A stretch of DNA of 64,000 nt from Lepidodermella squamata (Eukaryota; Gastrotricha). The notes under the pieces were generated by a model. It was not told the DNA's origin and ran no database searches. It saw nothing but the letters and a program-made list of their open reading frames with translations. Within the stretch, counting starts at the first letter, position 1. Every line of letters starts with the position of its first letter. The stretch covers positions 2,480,001 to 2,544,000 of the forward strand of contig JBLDXI010000029.1 in the NCBI GenBank assembly GCA_047495785.1, given 5' to 3'. Position numbers and translations under genes: made by a program. Below, one piece after another: positions 28,601 to 40,081 of the stretch.

Positions 28601-31600
28601 CGTGTCGTTTCTGTCCGCGAGCAGCGTGTATTTGAACGCCTCGTTTCGCTGGACAGGAACGACGTTGACATCTGAGCATGTAAAATAAGGCTTTAATTAA
28701 TTTTTATCAATTCTCGAAAATTCGTGGGCCCACGTTATTTAAGACGATATCATTATCCATTTTTATGAAAATCTTTTTTACATATTTATTTTCGTATTTA
28801 AGTTGTATTAAAACTAAAAATGTATTTATATTTGTATGGTATGACATGAGTAAAAAGTTTATATCTGTACGGAGCCGCCCGAGATTTACGAGTCGTGACG
28901 AGCCGGAGGCGAGTTACGAAGAGTAAATCGAGTGCGGCGAGTTCAGATATGAACGTTTTACGAATGTTATACCGTAAAATATCGAATTGTCATAGCGACT
29001 CGACCTATATTTTTGGCGACAATTCTATATTTGAAGTTTCGGGACCACTCCAGAACAAATGACAGTAAAACTGTTCGAATTTTGCGCAATGAGCACAATA
29101 GAAATTTTGGCTGTTTCGATGCCTTTCGTTATTTTTTGGATGTTTTGGAGTATTCCCGAAGTTTCAGTCCGAATCCAAAACTGTTTACACAGTTCTTGAT
29201 TTACTGTAAAATTCAAGGTTGTATGGTTGCAATTCTGGATTACCAGAAAATATGGCTCTTCAAAATTTCAAGTCCTCCTTAATTTTTCGTAATGATTTAG
29301 TATCATTTTACTATTTTTCATAATTTCTTATTTTTCATTTTATTTTATTTTTTTCTATTATTACTATTACCTATCCCATTATCTATTTACTTTTCATAAT
29401 TTTTTATCCTCTGATACTTTCCGCCGTCGGCCGTCAGATTGCGAGCTGTAACTCGATTAGGAAGGCCGCTATCGATTTCTAGTATCGATTTCACAAATCA
29501 GCGATTTTCCCAAGATTACCAGTCTTGGAGAAACTCCACACACTCCACACACCTAAGGGCAACAGGCAGCTAAAATAAGAAAAAACCCCGGGATCAAAAA
29601 GTCGAAAACCCCAAAAAAATTGGAAAAAATTTAGCGATCCTATGCCGCAGCCTTAATTTTAGTGTAAATATTTAGAATGTTGCAAAATATCGGACTCCCA
29701 TTATTTACCGTTAAAAAAATCACTTGAAAATCCGAATCAAGTTAAAGATTTAGAAGTAAACATCAGTTTTCGTAAAAAATGACGTCTCCTTATTTACTGG
29801 GTCATATGACGATGATAATGCAGGCGGAATTTTTCGCAAGATTTACAATCCCAGGAAAGCCTCTTCATGTATTTAGAAACCGCAAAATTAAGCACATTAG
29901 TCACCTTCTATGGCTTCGTTTTCATCTTTTGGCAAACACTTGTAGTATTTGAGCGGAAATTGTTTGTAGTTCTTCGTCATAACAATTCCCTCAGGTAGTA
30001 CCTGGCGCTGTTTCTAAATGCTAGCGGAAACTACTATGAAAAAAATCACCTCCCATAGAGCTTCTCGATCCAGACTAATTTTCGCTATAGGTGTAGACAT
30101 CTCTATTAGCAGTTACTGGATCAGCAAAAATAAACCGATATTCGATCTGCAACAATCGTATAGAATAACTGCATTACTTATTTAAGAATGTTAATCAATT
30201 TGCTGACAGGCGGCTCTATTATGCGCTTCCTTCTTAAAAATTACCTGAGTAAACACAGCGGGTTCACGCCTTATTAACATAGCTTCATATATTATGCACA
30301 AATTCTCAAGGTGGATGATTTTTTTTCCTGCTCTCATCGCTCGGGTAAGGTGCAAGAGCTATTTTGTCTGCGATTTTTGCCCCATGTTTATTATTGATCA
30401 ACTTACCAAAGCTGTCTGTGGCTAAGGTTTTGTTGTAGTTATTCTGTGGCGTAGATGCACTTGTTGTTGTTGATGGTGAATTAACGTCTAATTCAGGTGC
30501 TGCTGCTAATGCATTACTGCTGCTGCTCGTGTGCAACGCTCGTCTTTCATTCACATCGAGCGCGGCAAAGCTAAGCTTTTCCGTAGCGTCTAACAAGGCG
30601 CCTAGCGTTGAGCCGCGCTCTTTCTTCGGCAACCCCGTCCAAGCGGCGCGCGTATCCGGGCTTATTAAATTGCTATTAGCGCGCAGCGTACTGCTAGCCG
30701 CCTCCGGGGCGCGTTCATCGCCCGTGTCTAGCAGATCCACCACGGCCGAAGCCAGCCGTGCCGCTGTCGATGTGCATTTCAGCAAATCACCGGCCAGGAA
30801 TGAATCGCTAGCGGCTGACGTGATATTCTCAAACTTGACCGAAGCATTGCTAATTATCGCTGAAGTATTCGGAGACGGCCCTATCTATAACAAATATTTT
30901 TAACGATTTTTTTTATCAATGAAATGAATCGATCTCACCGATTGAACTGTTTTAATGTCGATCAACACGTCATTCAACGCATTGTCAACCTCAGCACTGA
31001 CGCAATCGGTCAAATCCGGCTGCCCCGGTTCGATGCTCCAACCATTTATCGTACACCGCCAAATTGCCAATTTTTCTGAAAATATACACAAAATTTGAGC
31101 AATTTTTTCTTTTTTATATGGAATATTATAAGCTCTTTCAACCGAATTATGGGACTGCACAAAGCCGATTGGAATGCTGCGATTACGTTCCTAATTTGGC
31201 ATTCCTTATTAGAAATCTCTTGCGATGGGAAAACTCGGATATACAAATATAGGCTTTGATAATCCAATTCAATTTTTGTAATCGAGAATGATATTTTTCT
31301 TGAAAAAAGAGTCTAGACTGCTAGTAAAATATTTATAGAACATTATAAGTTTATATTTGCTTAATTGATCACATGTAACAATAGCTTCATTATCCATTCC
31401 CATTATTTTTCCGCCGTTTTTTGTCGGTGGCTCTAGCACGCCTTTTCATCTTAACTTTCTCGAATTCATCGTTCTATTTTATTTCGGAAATTTAAACCAG
31501 AACTAGAGACTTACTAGGATTATTTGGACAAGGAGCTTGTGACGGCAAACCAGACATTGTTTTTCGAAAGTGAATAGTGCGGCCGTACGGGTCGTCCGGA

Positions 31601-31953
31601 AGAGGGTAAATGATGTCATAGCAAGCCGTTGCCGGTGTTGTGCCGGGTAAAAACGGTTTATTTGTCGACGAAGCCACACTCGATGTACCTCCATATTTCG
31701 TCGGACGAGTGTAATTTATCTCCAAAATAGTCGTTTTTCCAGAGTTTTCCGACGCAGTACTAGTTATGGGACTAGTCACCGGCATTTTAGATGTTTGATG
31801 GGATGTGTTTACGACAATTTCGGTATAACTCAAAGTAGTACCAAGATTGATTCGACTCATCGGTATTGACACATTGCCTTGAGCCGAAGCGCACGAGACC
31901 AGGGCAGAAAGCGCCAATATTGACTCGGCTAACAGCTTTACGTCAGAGAGCAT
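25622..31953 (-). CDS. Adhesion GPCR with HormR, GAIN/GPS and 7TM domains (11 exons)
   Basis: Exons, minus strand: 31953-31515, 31075-30939, 30884-30407, 28671-28112, 28058-27958, 27877-27781, 26595-26430, 26376-26298, 26241-26181, 26130-26024, 25970-25622. All junctions agree in phase; total 857 residues. Order of parts: signal peptide (LALSALVSCASA), Ser/Thr-rich stalk, hormone-receptor-like segment (IWRC, GWSIEPGQPDLTDC), GAIN domain (AAWTGLPKKERGSTLGALLD), GPS with cysteines and the cleavage triplet in CDHLTTFAIL, then seven membrane segments (TM1 FEISIIGCALSIAALLIF; TM5 TWFFISPVAFILV; TM6 TMIILCATWVLGFF). The family self-cleaves at HL/T and signals through a tethered peptide. The tail is short. 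Related to latrophilins, but no lectin domain is seen. The 1.2-kb intron after TM2 holds a MITE. Confidence 0.92.
26985..27368 (-). mobile_element. Second, decayed copy of the TA-MITE family, inside a GPCR intron
   Basis: Reverse-complement alignment to 17081-17465 holds over almost its whole length. Shared blocks include GGTAAAATACCGAAAATTAC, GAACCAGTTACCATCGGGG and TTAGTTG..TTCCTACAAAAA. The terminal repeats are degenerate (AAGCGTCCCAAAAGTTGCG at one end). It lies in the intron between TM2 and TM3 of the adhesion GPCR. Confidence 0.85.
28838..28975. repeat. Palindromic element in adhesion GPCR intron
   Basis: Nested inverted pairs (GGTATGACAT/ATGTTATACC, ATATCTG/CAGATAT, GAGATTTAC/GTAAATCGAG) surround CGAGCCGGAGGCGAG-type words. 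The design resembles 15370-15780. Confidence 0.7.
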
Positions 31954-32851
31954 TTCACAAATAGTTGATTCAGCACGACAGCCAAATTTTCAGTTTATTA
32001 GCCACAAAAATCTATCAAAACACAATGTTTTTGTCATTTTTATATTAAATTAAAAAAATCAATCTGACTCATCCAGGCTAAATTTCCCAGATTTTCAAGT
32101 TTTCCTAGTAAATGAGGGAAAAACGAGGCGGATCCTACGTCGTGTGATTTTATTTCCGCTATATAATCCCAACATAGGAAGTAATTAATTCTACGTAATT
32201 TTAATATAATAGCAACACGTACAAAATTTTATAGCATCATTTTTTCGTGTCTCACTTTAATTTTTTATGTTTCATCCTGCGATATACCCGTGAGTTGTAT
32301 TCGAAAAAAGTACAATCAAGTGCGGTATGTTATAATAAATTATGAATAACTCTTTTCTATTTTTTTGCTCGTCCCCGATTCGCGGGAAATGAATGAAAAG
32401 GCCATTATCGAGAGTGAACAAGCGGGAGTTAGTAACCCCGGGTGCGTCGAACTCTAACAACATAATGGCATCAAAAAAGCCGCATCATATAATTGCGAAT
32501 AATGGATTTTGATAGATATGTTCGGTCGCTAAGCGTGAAGCATATAAGCTCATTATTCAAGTTTTCCTAATACGTAATCCATAATAAGACTTACCCAGTA
32601 TTTAACCATTTTAGCTATTTACCAAGACGATGGCACGTTCATTTAGCGGCAAATGACTCGAAAATTGCATATTACAGCTCCGCATCATATTATGTCAACC
32701 GAAAAAGCGACTCGACTTTCCCCTTTGAAATCGCCAATAATAATCATTTATATAGTTTACGCCTTCATACACGCCGCTAAAACTTCTCCTCATTTCCGTA
32801 TCTAGGATATATTTATTATTCTTACAAAAAAATACGTTTTACTATATCCGG
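31954..32851. other. Divergent intergenic region between two GPCR genes
   Basis: About 0.9 kb between the adhesion GPCR start (minus) and the amine GPCR start (plus), so it presumably holds both promoters. No TATA or other site stands out. Confidence 0.5.
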
Positions 32852-34722
32852 ATGGAACAAGGCATCGTGGTTACTCCGTTAACCTTGAAACAACATGATT
32901 ACTCGCCACCTCCTGCCCCAATTAGCCAGATACCCGACCTAAACTGGTTCGCAATGCTGCTCCTACCCATACCCGTGTGGATTTTCTTCGGCAACTTGAC
33001 CGTTCTAGTCGTAATAGCTGAAAACCTGTCGCTAAGGCGGACTTGGTCCAACAAAATAATCTTCTCGTTAGCATTGACTGATATGACAATATCGGTCATA
33101 GTTATGCCTTTCGCAGCTATAGGCCAGGTAAGATATTTTCGAATATATAGCCTCAAATTTCAAAATTAATTTGAAAAAATCGAATGATATTTTTTCCTAC
33201 ATTAATTTTCAAATTTTTTCCAGTTGTGCAATGGCTACTGGCCCTTCGGATTCGGAGTCTGTGCATTCCACGTCATTTCAGACGTCTATTTTTGCTCCGC
33301 ATCAATCATGCATCTACTGCTAATAGCCGTAAACCGATACGCGGCCATCGGCTGGCCGATCAGCTATCGAAGGGTCAATATGGCAGTCGGTCTTCAGGCC
33401 TTACTCCTATCGGGCGTATGGTCCATACCTTTACTCATCGCTGCTCCCCTAGCTATTCACATTTTTTTCAACCCCGAGGTAAATTTCCCACGACATTTTG
33501 ATAAACAAAAATTGGAATTGTGTGGTTTCATTTTCAGGGTATTTATAAGGAGGGTCACTGTGATATCTTCTACAACGCATTTATCCTATACGGGTCAATT
33601 TCCACATTTTATTTCCCGCTAATCATCATGATCGCCGTCGACATTCGTTCTTTCTTCCTCCTTAAAGAGAAAAACAAGGCTAGCAAACGCCTAAAATCGA
33701 TCGTAATTCACGTCGGCCTCGAAAAGATGGTCAGTCAAACGGGGCTAACTAGCTTGAGGAAATCGAAAATCTTAGACAGACTCCGATCTTGTTTCTCAAA
33801 ACGCCCATCGAATGACGAGGCGAAAACTAACGACAGCGTTTTTGATAATGAAGAAAACGCAGCTAGCACTGCGAATCACGACGACTCATTAACTATCAAC
33901 TCAAGCTACCTCCTACCCAGAAACTCTGTGGCTAACCCGGCTGAAAATCGGAGTCAATTATCGCCGATGTATCGAGCTAGTAGTTGTCCGCAATATTTAG
34001 TCGAAAGCGAAAAGAGTAGCCAGGATCAACAGAAGAAATTTTGCACAACGCCCAGGAAGAGCCGGCAAGAAACGCTGCGGACGTCTGTCATCTCAATTTC
34101 GTCAGTAATGGGTCCGTTCAAAAAGTTTATCAAAAGACAACGCGCGGAAACTGCCTTGTTAACTGTTTTCATCGTTTTCGTGATTTGCTGGATGCCATTT
34201 TTCACGATAAACATCCTTCAAACGATGGTGCCTTTGATCAAGCAACAAGGCGCGCTATTCATGGCATTTGTCTGGCTAGGATACTGCTCGTCTGGTTTAA
34301 ACCCTATCATCTACCCAGTTTTCAATAGCGAATATCGGAAATGTTTCATGAGAACTTTTGGCCGTGCAAACGAACGGCGCTCTGGTTCGTATAATCAAGG
34401 TGATCGAAATCCTCGAGCCGTAAGTGGCAGTCAGTTATCCGGTGCTGGTAGCAAGTTGAGCGACAGTAAAGCCGATGAACAACCCGAAAACGACTCTTCT
34501 AGTCAAGATTTAACTCCAACTATTTCTCAGCCCCACAATGACGGTTTTCCTGCCTCAATGTCACGATCCATGTCTGCTCTTGCGATTAAAAGCGATGAAA
34601 ACATACCTAACGAAGCTCCAGTTGTTCAAGAAACACTGGAAGCTATTATCACAGAAGGCAATACCAGCGTAAATTTAATCGATGAATCTGATTGCGATTT
34701 GGAGAAAGTTATAGAAGTCTGA
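32852..34722 (+). CDS. Class A GPCR, biogenic-amine receptor type (3 exons)
   Basis: Exons 32852-33127, 33224-33478 and 33538-34722, all phase 0, encode 571 residues. TM1 (GNLTVLVVIAEN), TM2 (SLALTDMTISVIV), TM3 with the conserved Cys and, seven residues on, Asp (CAFHVISD), the residue that binds the amine. ECL2 has the partner Cys (EGHCDIF). TM6 has the CWMPFF motif and TM7 has NPIIYP. The third intracellular loop is very long (about 160 residues, Ser/Asn-rich), and the C-tail is also long, a pattern typical of dopamine, serotonin or octopamine receptors. Oddity: the DRY motif after TM3 reads NRY. I cannot choose between the amines. The start follows a short, signal-free N-terminus as usual in this family. 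Confidence 0.87.
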
Positions 34723-35458
34723 ATTTTTTATCGGAGATATTCTAGTTTTGTATTTAAAAATTCATTGTGAGAAAATCATAATTTTTGCTGAAAATAAATA
34801 CAGATAATGTTATGCGTGTTGAATCCCATGCAATACGTGAGTGTCGCCTCGTAGTAAGAAAAACACGTACCCCACGTCACAAGTCTTTTTATGCTACAAT
34901 AACGCAGCTTGGTGTTGGCGTAAAATCTCCATAAAAACTGACTGTGTGGCGTTTATATGAAGAAAATGAGCTAACAGCTTACGTGAATCATTCGAGCGCA
35001 TAAATATCAGCGGAACGGGCAAGTTTTAGGTTAAAAATAAAGTAAGGCTGTTACTTTCCAAGGAATAATAAACTAATTTTACACGCGACAACAAGTAATT
35101 TCCCGCGATAGCATTCAAAAATGCCTTTCAACAGCTAGAATCAGGGAAAAATGAAAATTTCCAGAACTTATTGCTTATTTCAATTTCCTTTATTTATTTA
35201 CTAATTAAGATGATTCGAACCAAAACTCATGCACGGGTACAGCGCAAACATATGACCCAAAATTGCACATGCCTCAATAGTGGAGTGAATGCAGCAGTCA
35301 TCGATTGTGCGAGTATGCCTGAATAGCGTCCTTAGCAACAATGCGGCACGCAACCCATGCGCCTAGCAACTGAGCGTTTGCAAGCGAATTTCTTCGCGTG
35401 TATTGCTGCATTTAATATATAGCTCATAGTATTTTACATTTGTAGTAAAGCCTTCAAC
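34723..35458. other. Intergenic, nothing recognised
   Basis: Contains a likely polyadenylation signal (AATAAATA near 34793) for the amine GPCR. No other feature. Confidence 0.5.
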
Positions 35459-36899
35459 ATGTCAGGATCGGAGAACCCGTTAACCGGCGCCGATAACAAA
35501 TATCTGCAGGAAAAATTGGGGACAGCTCTAATTGAAGGTCTCGCTGAAATTTGCGAGCGAGTTCCACGAGACCCGATCGAATACCTAGCCCGTTGGTTGC
35601 TTCACAAAGCTAAATTAGAGCGCCAAGCAGCCGATGATGCCAAACGTCTGGAAGAATTACAGCGTTTGTTAGAAGAAGCTGACGCCGAACGTTTGCGGGA
35701 GGCAAATCGATGGGCTGAGCAGAAGAAGATTATGGAGGAAGATGCCCGGAAACGACGAGAAATGGAGGCAGAAAAGCGGCGAAAGCAACAACTCATGGAC
35801 GCTATGAGACGCCGAAACGAGAAAGAGTGGCGACAAGACATTATGCAATACGCAGATTTAACATCACAAGAAATAACAGTAGATGGAACTCGAACAATCA
35901 TTTCGAAGGCCAACCCTGATCTGGTGACCAAAACTGACGAGGAAATCGTCGAGGTAAGACTTTCGCTCAATGCCAAAATTGCGGCTCAATTTTCTTTCAT
36001 AGGAGTGTGATATGAATAAAGACGGAGTCATTTCGTACGAAGACCTGCGAACCTACTTGGCAGAAAAATTCAAAATTTCAGTCGCGCCGTGGGAATCTGG
36101 TCACGTGCCTACCTTGCAGCGTTTGGCTGAGGAGGACGAGTCGGCCGACGGATCGCGTGACGCACGTGGTCGGACAGAGCTGCATCGCTGGGCGACTCAA
36201 AATACACCGAACGCAGGCGAGATGATCGAGAAATTGATCGCCGATGATAATGCCAACTTGATGGACCGCGACGCCGAAGGTCTGACCCCTCGAGAACTCG
36301 CTCAAAACGAAGGAGTCCTTGACAATGTTCAACAAATCGATCGCCTCGTATTAAAATGGATCTACGATGCCGTGGAGAAAGGTCAAACTGATATGCTCGA
36401 AAGTCTCATTTTCAACGGATATTCCTGGTTTCCTTCTGCGAGCGGCTTAGCAGAGACTGACATGTTCACTGCTGAGCAGATAGAATCATTTGGCCAATAC
36501 GTAGAGGAGGTTCAGGGCAAACGAGCTTCCTTCTTCCAAGCGGTTTCAGAAAACAACGTCGCCAAGGTCGAGGAGATGTTGAACGCTGACAGGAAACTGA
36601 TGAATGCGCGTGATTCTCGTGGATTGAGCGCCCTCCATATGGCCATAGTAGACAAAAAGCCAGAAGTTATCAAATTCTTGCGCATGACTTTTGCTTCGGC
36701 CATGAATACTCGAGACGCATTCGGTCGATCGCCGATCAACTTGGCTCAGTCGATTGCCGATGAGTCAGAACGCGACATCATCACTAAGCTACTGACAGGG
36801 CAGAGTGTCACGTTCGCTGAAGGCACTCCAGCTGTTCAGCAAGGCGAAGGCGCGGAACAGCCTGCCGCAGAGCAACAAGACGAAGAAGCAGACGAATAA
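35459..36899 (+). CDS. Dpy-30 / coiled-coil / EF-hand / ankyrin-repeat protein (2 exons)
   Basis: Exons 35459-35953 and 36003-36899, phase-0 intron of only 49 nt, 463 residues. Residues 14-52 match the Dpy-30 motif (LIEGLAEICERVPRDPIEYLARWLL), a dimerisation/docking unit common in ciliary and flagellar proteins. Residues 55-130 are a charged coiled coil. An EF-hand loop starts exactly at the second exon (DMNKDGVISYED). The C-terminal half has ankyrin-type repeats (GRTELHRWA, GLSALHMAIVDKKPEVIKFL, GRSPINLAQ) and an acidic Gln-rich tail. ANKEF1 combines EF-hand and ankyrin repeats, but not with an N-terminal Dpy-30 that I know of. An axonemal or sperm role is inferred only from the domain set. 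Confidence 0.85.
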
Positions 36900-38141
36900 T
36901 TATATGAATGATCATTTATCTTGAACTCTAGATTCTTATACGATCTGTCAATCGGGAGATATTCGCATTGCTGCTATAAGCTAGACTTTTTAAATAATCA
37001 ATCGCATTAATTTTATGCCATTAAATAAATATCGTGTACAATTTAAATAACATGTTCAGCTTCAACCGGCAGAAGGCTAAGTCTTAACTCATGATCATGA
37101 CGTGATCATGGCGACACAAAAACAGCAGACGGCAGAAGATATTACCGCCTTACTATCAGTTAATGCAAATAAATAAATAAGTTGCTGGAAAAAAGCTGCC
37201 GAATATATTAGATGTTAGTAGATAGGCGACTGGATCATCGTTAGTAGTTAGCAAACCAGGTCTAAGCCTTCCTTGAGCGTTGGCGCGTTATTTTCTTTGC
37301 TAGTTCGGCTCGATAACGAGAATTTCATTCCGCAATACCTAGGAGAGATCCTTGATTCACGTTAAAGTGCAAATCAGGTAAAGTCAACAGCATAAATAAA
37401 AACGAACACGGGCGGGTGTGACCGACAAGTTACAGTAAAGTGAATAACATCGACCAAGCAAGTTTTCGCACACCGAAGTACATACTTTGTCCATTAGTTT
37501 GTCGGTCCCGTCCACCAGGAAAACAACAACGTGGGCTTTTCTATTCCGATGAATTTAGCCGCTGCAGAGTTCAGCCGGTGTGTTGGGAAAAGAGAGGAGG
37601 GAGCCAACAACATGAACTAAGAAACAATAAAACCGAAGGGAACGAGAGCGCGAAATTATTCAAAAAAATAGCGCGCTACCTTCACTTTACATTTTTGTTA
37701 GGGAAAATAAATATTTAAAAAATATTATTAATTTGTAAAGCAAGATTTTAAATTAGGGTCCACTTCGCGACGTTGCCGAACCGGGCCGCTCCGGGCTGGC
37801 TCTTGTGTTGTCTGTTTTCGGGTGTTTGTTTCGTCTCGAGAGGAGTTTTTCTTCCTAGTTCTTTCTCCTTCCCCTCTCATCTTCCATGATGATTTTCCCA
37901 ACGGAGCGCGTAATGCTGCTGTGGTTAGAAACGAGGAAACTTCCGTGAAGCACATCGAATCTTCTCCCTTGTTTCTTGGCTGAGCTCGTGTTGAGTGATA
38001 CGTATAGTCTCTGCAGTGGCGTAGATAAGGGGTCTCTGGTCTCTGGCCCGAAAGCTTTCTTTGGATTTCAAAAAAACTCAAGATACATTTTCATCGAATT
38101 TTTATAGAGTAGCTGCTAATCTGATATTTTAACCCTCAGCA
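36900..38141. other. Intergenic, 5' region of GCP4; no gene seen
   Basis: About 1.2 kb with an AATAAATA-type polyadenylation signal near 37023. Open frames at 37440-37718 and, on the minus strand, 37728-38081 are low-complexity and lack features. Just before the GCP4 ATG is TTTTAACCCTCAG, an acceptor-like site. Confidence 0.5.
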
Positions 38142-39971
38142 ATGATACACGAGCTTCTAATGGCATTGAATGGCTGGCCCGGCGACATGTTCAAAGAAAA
38201 AGTTGCTAACAACGGGCACGTCTCAGTTTCTTATTGCGGAATGGACTTCAGCACGAATGAAAACAATGCCTTGTTAGGATCAAGCTGTACTCTTCTGCAC
38301 AAAGAATTATGTTCTTTAGCTGCTAACGTTTATCGTATTAAACGGTTTATTACTGAAACGAAGCAAAAGTCGAAGCAAGACAGTATTTATTCATCTCAGC
38401 TGGCTGTGGCATTTTCATGCTTCTTACGAGATGATTATGAACCGACCCTCGCTCGAATAGAAAAAGAATATCTGTCCTGCATCGCCATGTCAATCACGCC
38501 CCTTTCATTACTTGCTGAAATAGGGCAGTACTCTGATGCTCTTCGCAGTTTTGCTGAAATTCTCAATCTCGTTTCGGATGGAGTTCCTGTTTTAAATTCT
38601 GCTTGGCAAGTATATTGCAAGCTTGATACTGGAGTTGATTCGCCATCATCTAAAGCTGTTCAAAATGTTTTGTTGATACTAGCCACTCCATTTTTGAATC
38701 AACTGGAAGAGTGGTTAAACAACGGTTTGATATCTGCTGACAGAGATCCTTGCAGCGAGTTCTTCATTGAGAAACAAGGTGAATTGCGTAGCGAACGCTT
38801 GCCTCCATTTATCGACTTGACTACCGCAAATAAGGCGATTGCTGTTGGCGAGTTACGTCGCGAGTTACAAACTAAGAGACACTCTTCATTCGAATTGATC
38901 AGAGGTTTGCGTCGCCATGTCAATTTTGGAGACGAGCTACCCCGATTAATCGCAAGTGCTATTGCGAAAGCTCATACTTTGGCCAACCATGAAATGGCTG
39001 TGCAATTGATCTCAGCCGGTGCTCTTCGTCTAATCGCTCAATGCTGTGAGCTGTCTTTCATGAATCGTGGTGAACTCTTTTCTACATGGCTATTGTCTCC
39101 GCCAGTAAATCACATTCTGCGAACAAATCACTCTGAAGCACCTCATCATCAAGTCAGTAACGAGAAATTCGCTTCTGTACTAAGTTCAGAACTAAGAATC
39201 GCAGCTCAGCGTTTATATACCGCACTGAAGCACGAAACTCTAAATGCGTCGTTGGACAGTATCCATTTCGAACTTGAATCTTTGAATTCTAATGATCTGC
39301 CTCGATTTAAAGCCACGTTATTTCCCGTTGTTACAATTCCTCCAGGCTTGGCTCGTGTGTTTTCAGCTGAAGCTGTTCAGCAGTATAAGTCAGTCTTCAA
39401 TTACATACTCAGCATTCGGCTTGCTTCGTCTGCACTGAATACCGCTTGGTCGAATTTAGTGACATCAAGGCGGGGAATTAAAGGACGTCATCAACAGAAA
39501 TGGGTAGATGAAACTAGAAATACGTTTGCTCAGATGGCTCGAATGTCTCGTGCTCTTGGTGCCTTGGAAGAACATGCCTTCCACGTTATTCGAGTTCAGA
39601 AAGAGGAGTTTTTGAACGCAGTTCGATTCTTCGAAAATCCCGACGCCAGTGAATCGAAAACTCAGGATTGTGATAGTTTTGTTATGGCACATGCTAAAAT
39701 GGTTTGTAAAGTCGCTTATGAACTCGTGCGGCCAAGTCAAAATTACCAATTGCGAATGTCATTGATCTCGTGTGTGCTCAAAGCCACAACCCCGGTTTCG
39801 TCTTCCGGTGACCGAAATCTGCTCAACGTCTCAGAGTTTGATAAATTTGCGCCTTTGCTCAATTTGCTGTTACGCCAGCAGACCATGATTTTGGGCTCAA
39901 TGAGCATTTTGCCTCTCCACAGCCTACTTCTTTCCATGGATTTTAATGAATTTTACGCCAAACAACAATAG
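38142..39971 (+). CDS. GCP4: Gamma-tubulin complex component 4
   Basis: One uninterrupted frame of 609 residues. The start MIHELLMALNGWPGDMF is close to the GCP4 N-terminus of other animals (MIHELLLALSGYPG). The GCP N-terminal domain spans about residues 1-300, and the C-terminal gamma-tubulin-binding domain follows (SIRLASSALNTAWSNL, WVDETRNTFAQM). GCP4 is part of the gamma-tubulin ring complex that nucleates microtubules at centrosomes. The length is a little below human GCP4 (about 667). No intron, although most genes here are split. An acceptor-like CAG ends 2 nt before the ATG, so a 5'-UTR intron or trans-splicing is possible. STOML2 starts 110 bp after the stop. Confidence 0.9.
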   Translation: MIHELLMALNGWPGDMFKEKVANNGHVSVSYCGMDFSTNENNALLGSSCTLLHKELCSLAANVYRIKRFITETKQKSKQDSIYSSQLAVAFSCFLRDDYEPTLARIEKEYLSCIAMSITPLSLLAEIGQYSDALRSFAEILNLVSDGVPVLNSAWQVYCKLDTGVDSPSSKAVQNVLLILATPFLNQLEEWLNNGLISADRDPCSEFFIEKQGELRSERLPPFIDLTTANKAIAVGELRRELQTKRHSSFELIRGLRRHVNFGDELPRLIASAIAKAHTLANHEMAVQLISAGALRLIAQCCELSFMNRGELFSTWLLSPPVNHILRTNHSEAPHHQVSNEKFASVLSSELRIAAQRLYTALKHETLNASLDSIHFELESLNSNDLPRFKATLFPVVTIPPGLARVFSAEAVQQYKSVFNYILSIRLASSALNTAWSNLVTSRRGIKGRHQQKWVDETRNTFAQMARMSRALGALEEHAFHVIRVQKEEFLNAVRFFENPDASESKTQDCDSFVMAHAKMVCKVAYELVRPSQNYQLRMSLISCVLKATTPVSSSGDRNLLNVSEFDKFAPLLNLLLRQQTMILGSMSILPLHSLLLSMDFNEFYAKQQ

Positions 39972-40081
39972 CGCGCACGCTTTTTCAATTTCGCTGAGAC
40001 TGCACTTGTTTTAATAAACAACAACATTATTATAACATTGAAAATTGTTGTTTTCGCCTCTAGTCGTTTTAATTGTGCATA

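Noticed and set aside
29013-29282. 89-residue frame in the long adhesion GPCR intron
   Set aside because: AT-rich, no features, and the flanking exons join in phase without it.
37728-38081. 117-residue minus-strand frame upstream of GCP4
   Set aside because: Arg/Ser/Thr-rich with no recognised feature; it lies in the presumed GCP4 5' region.
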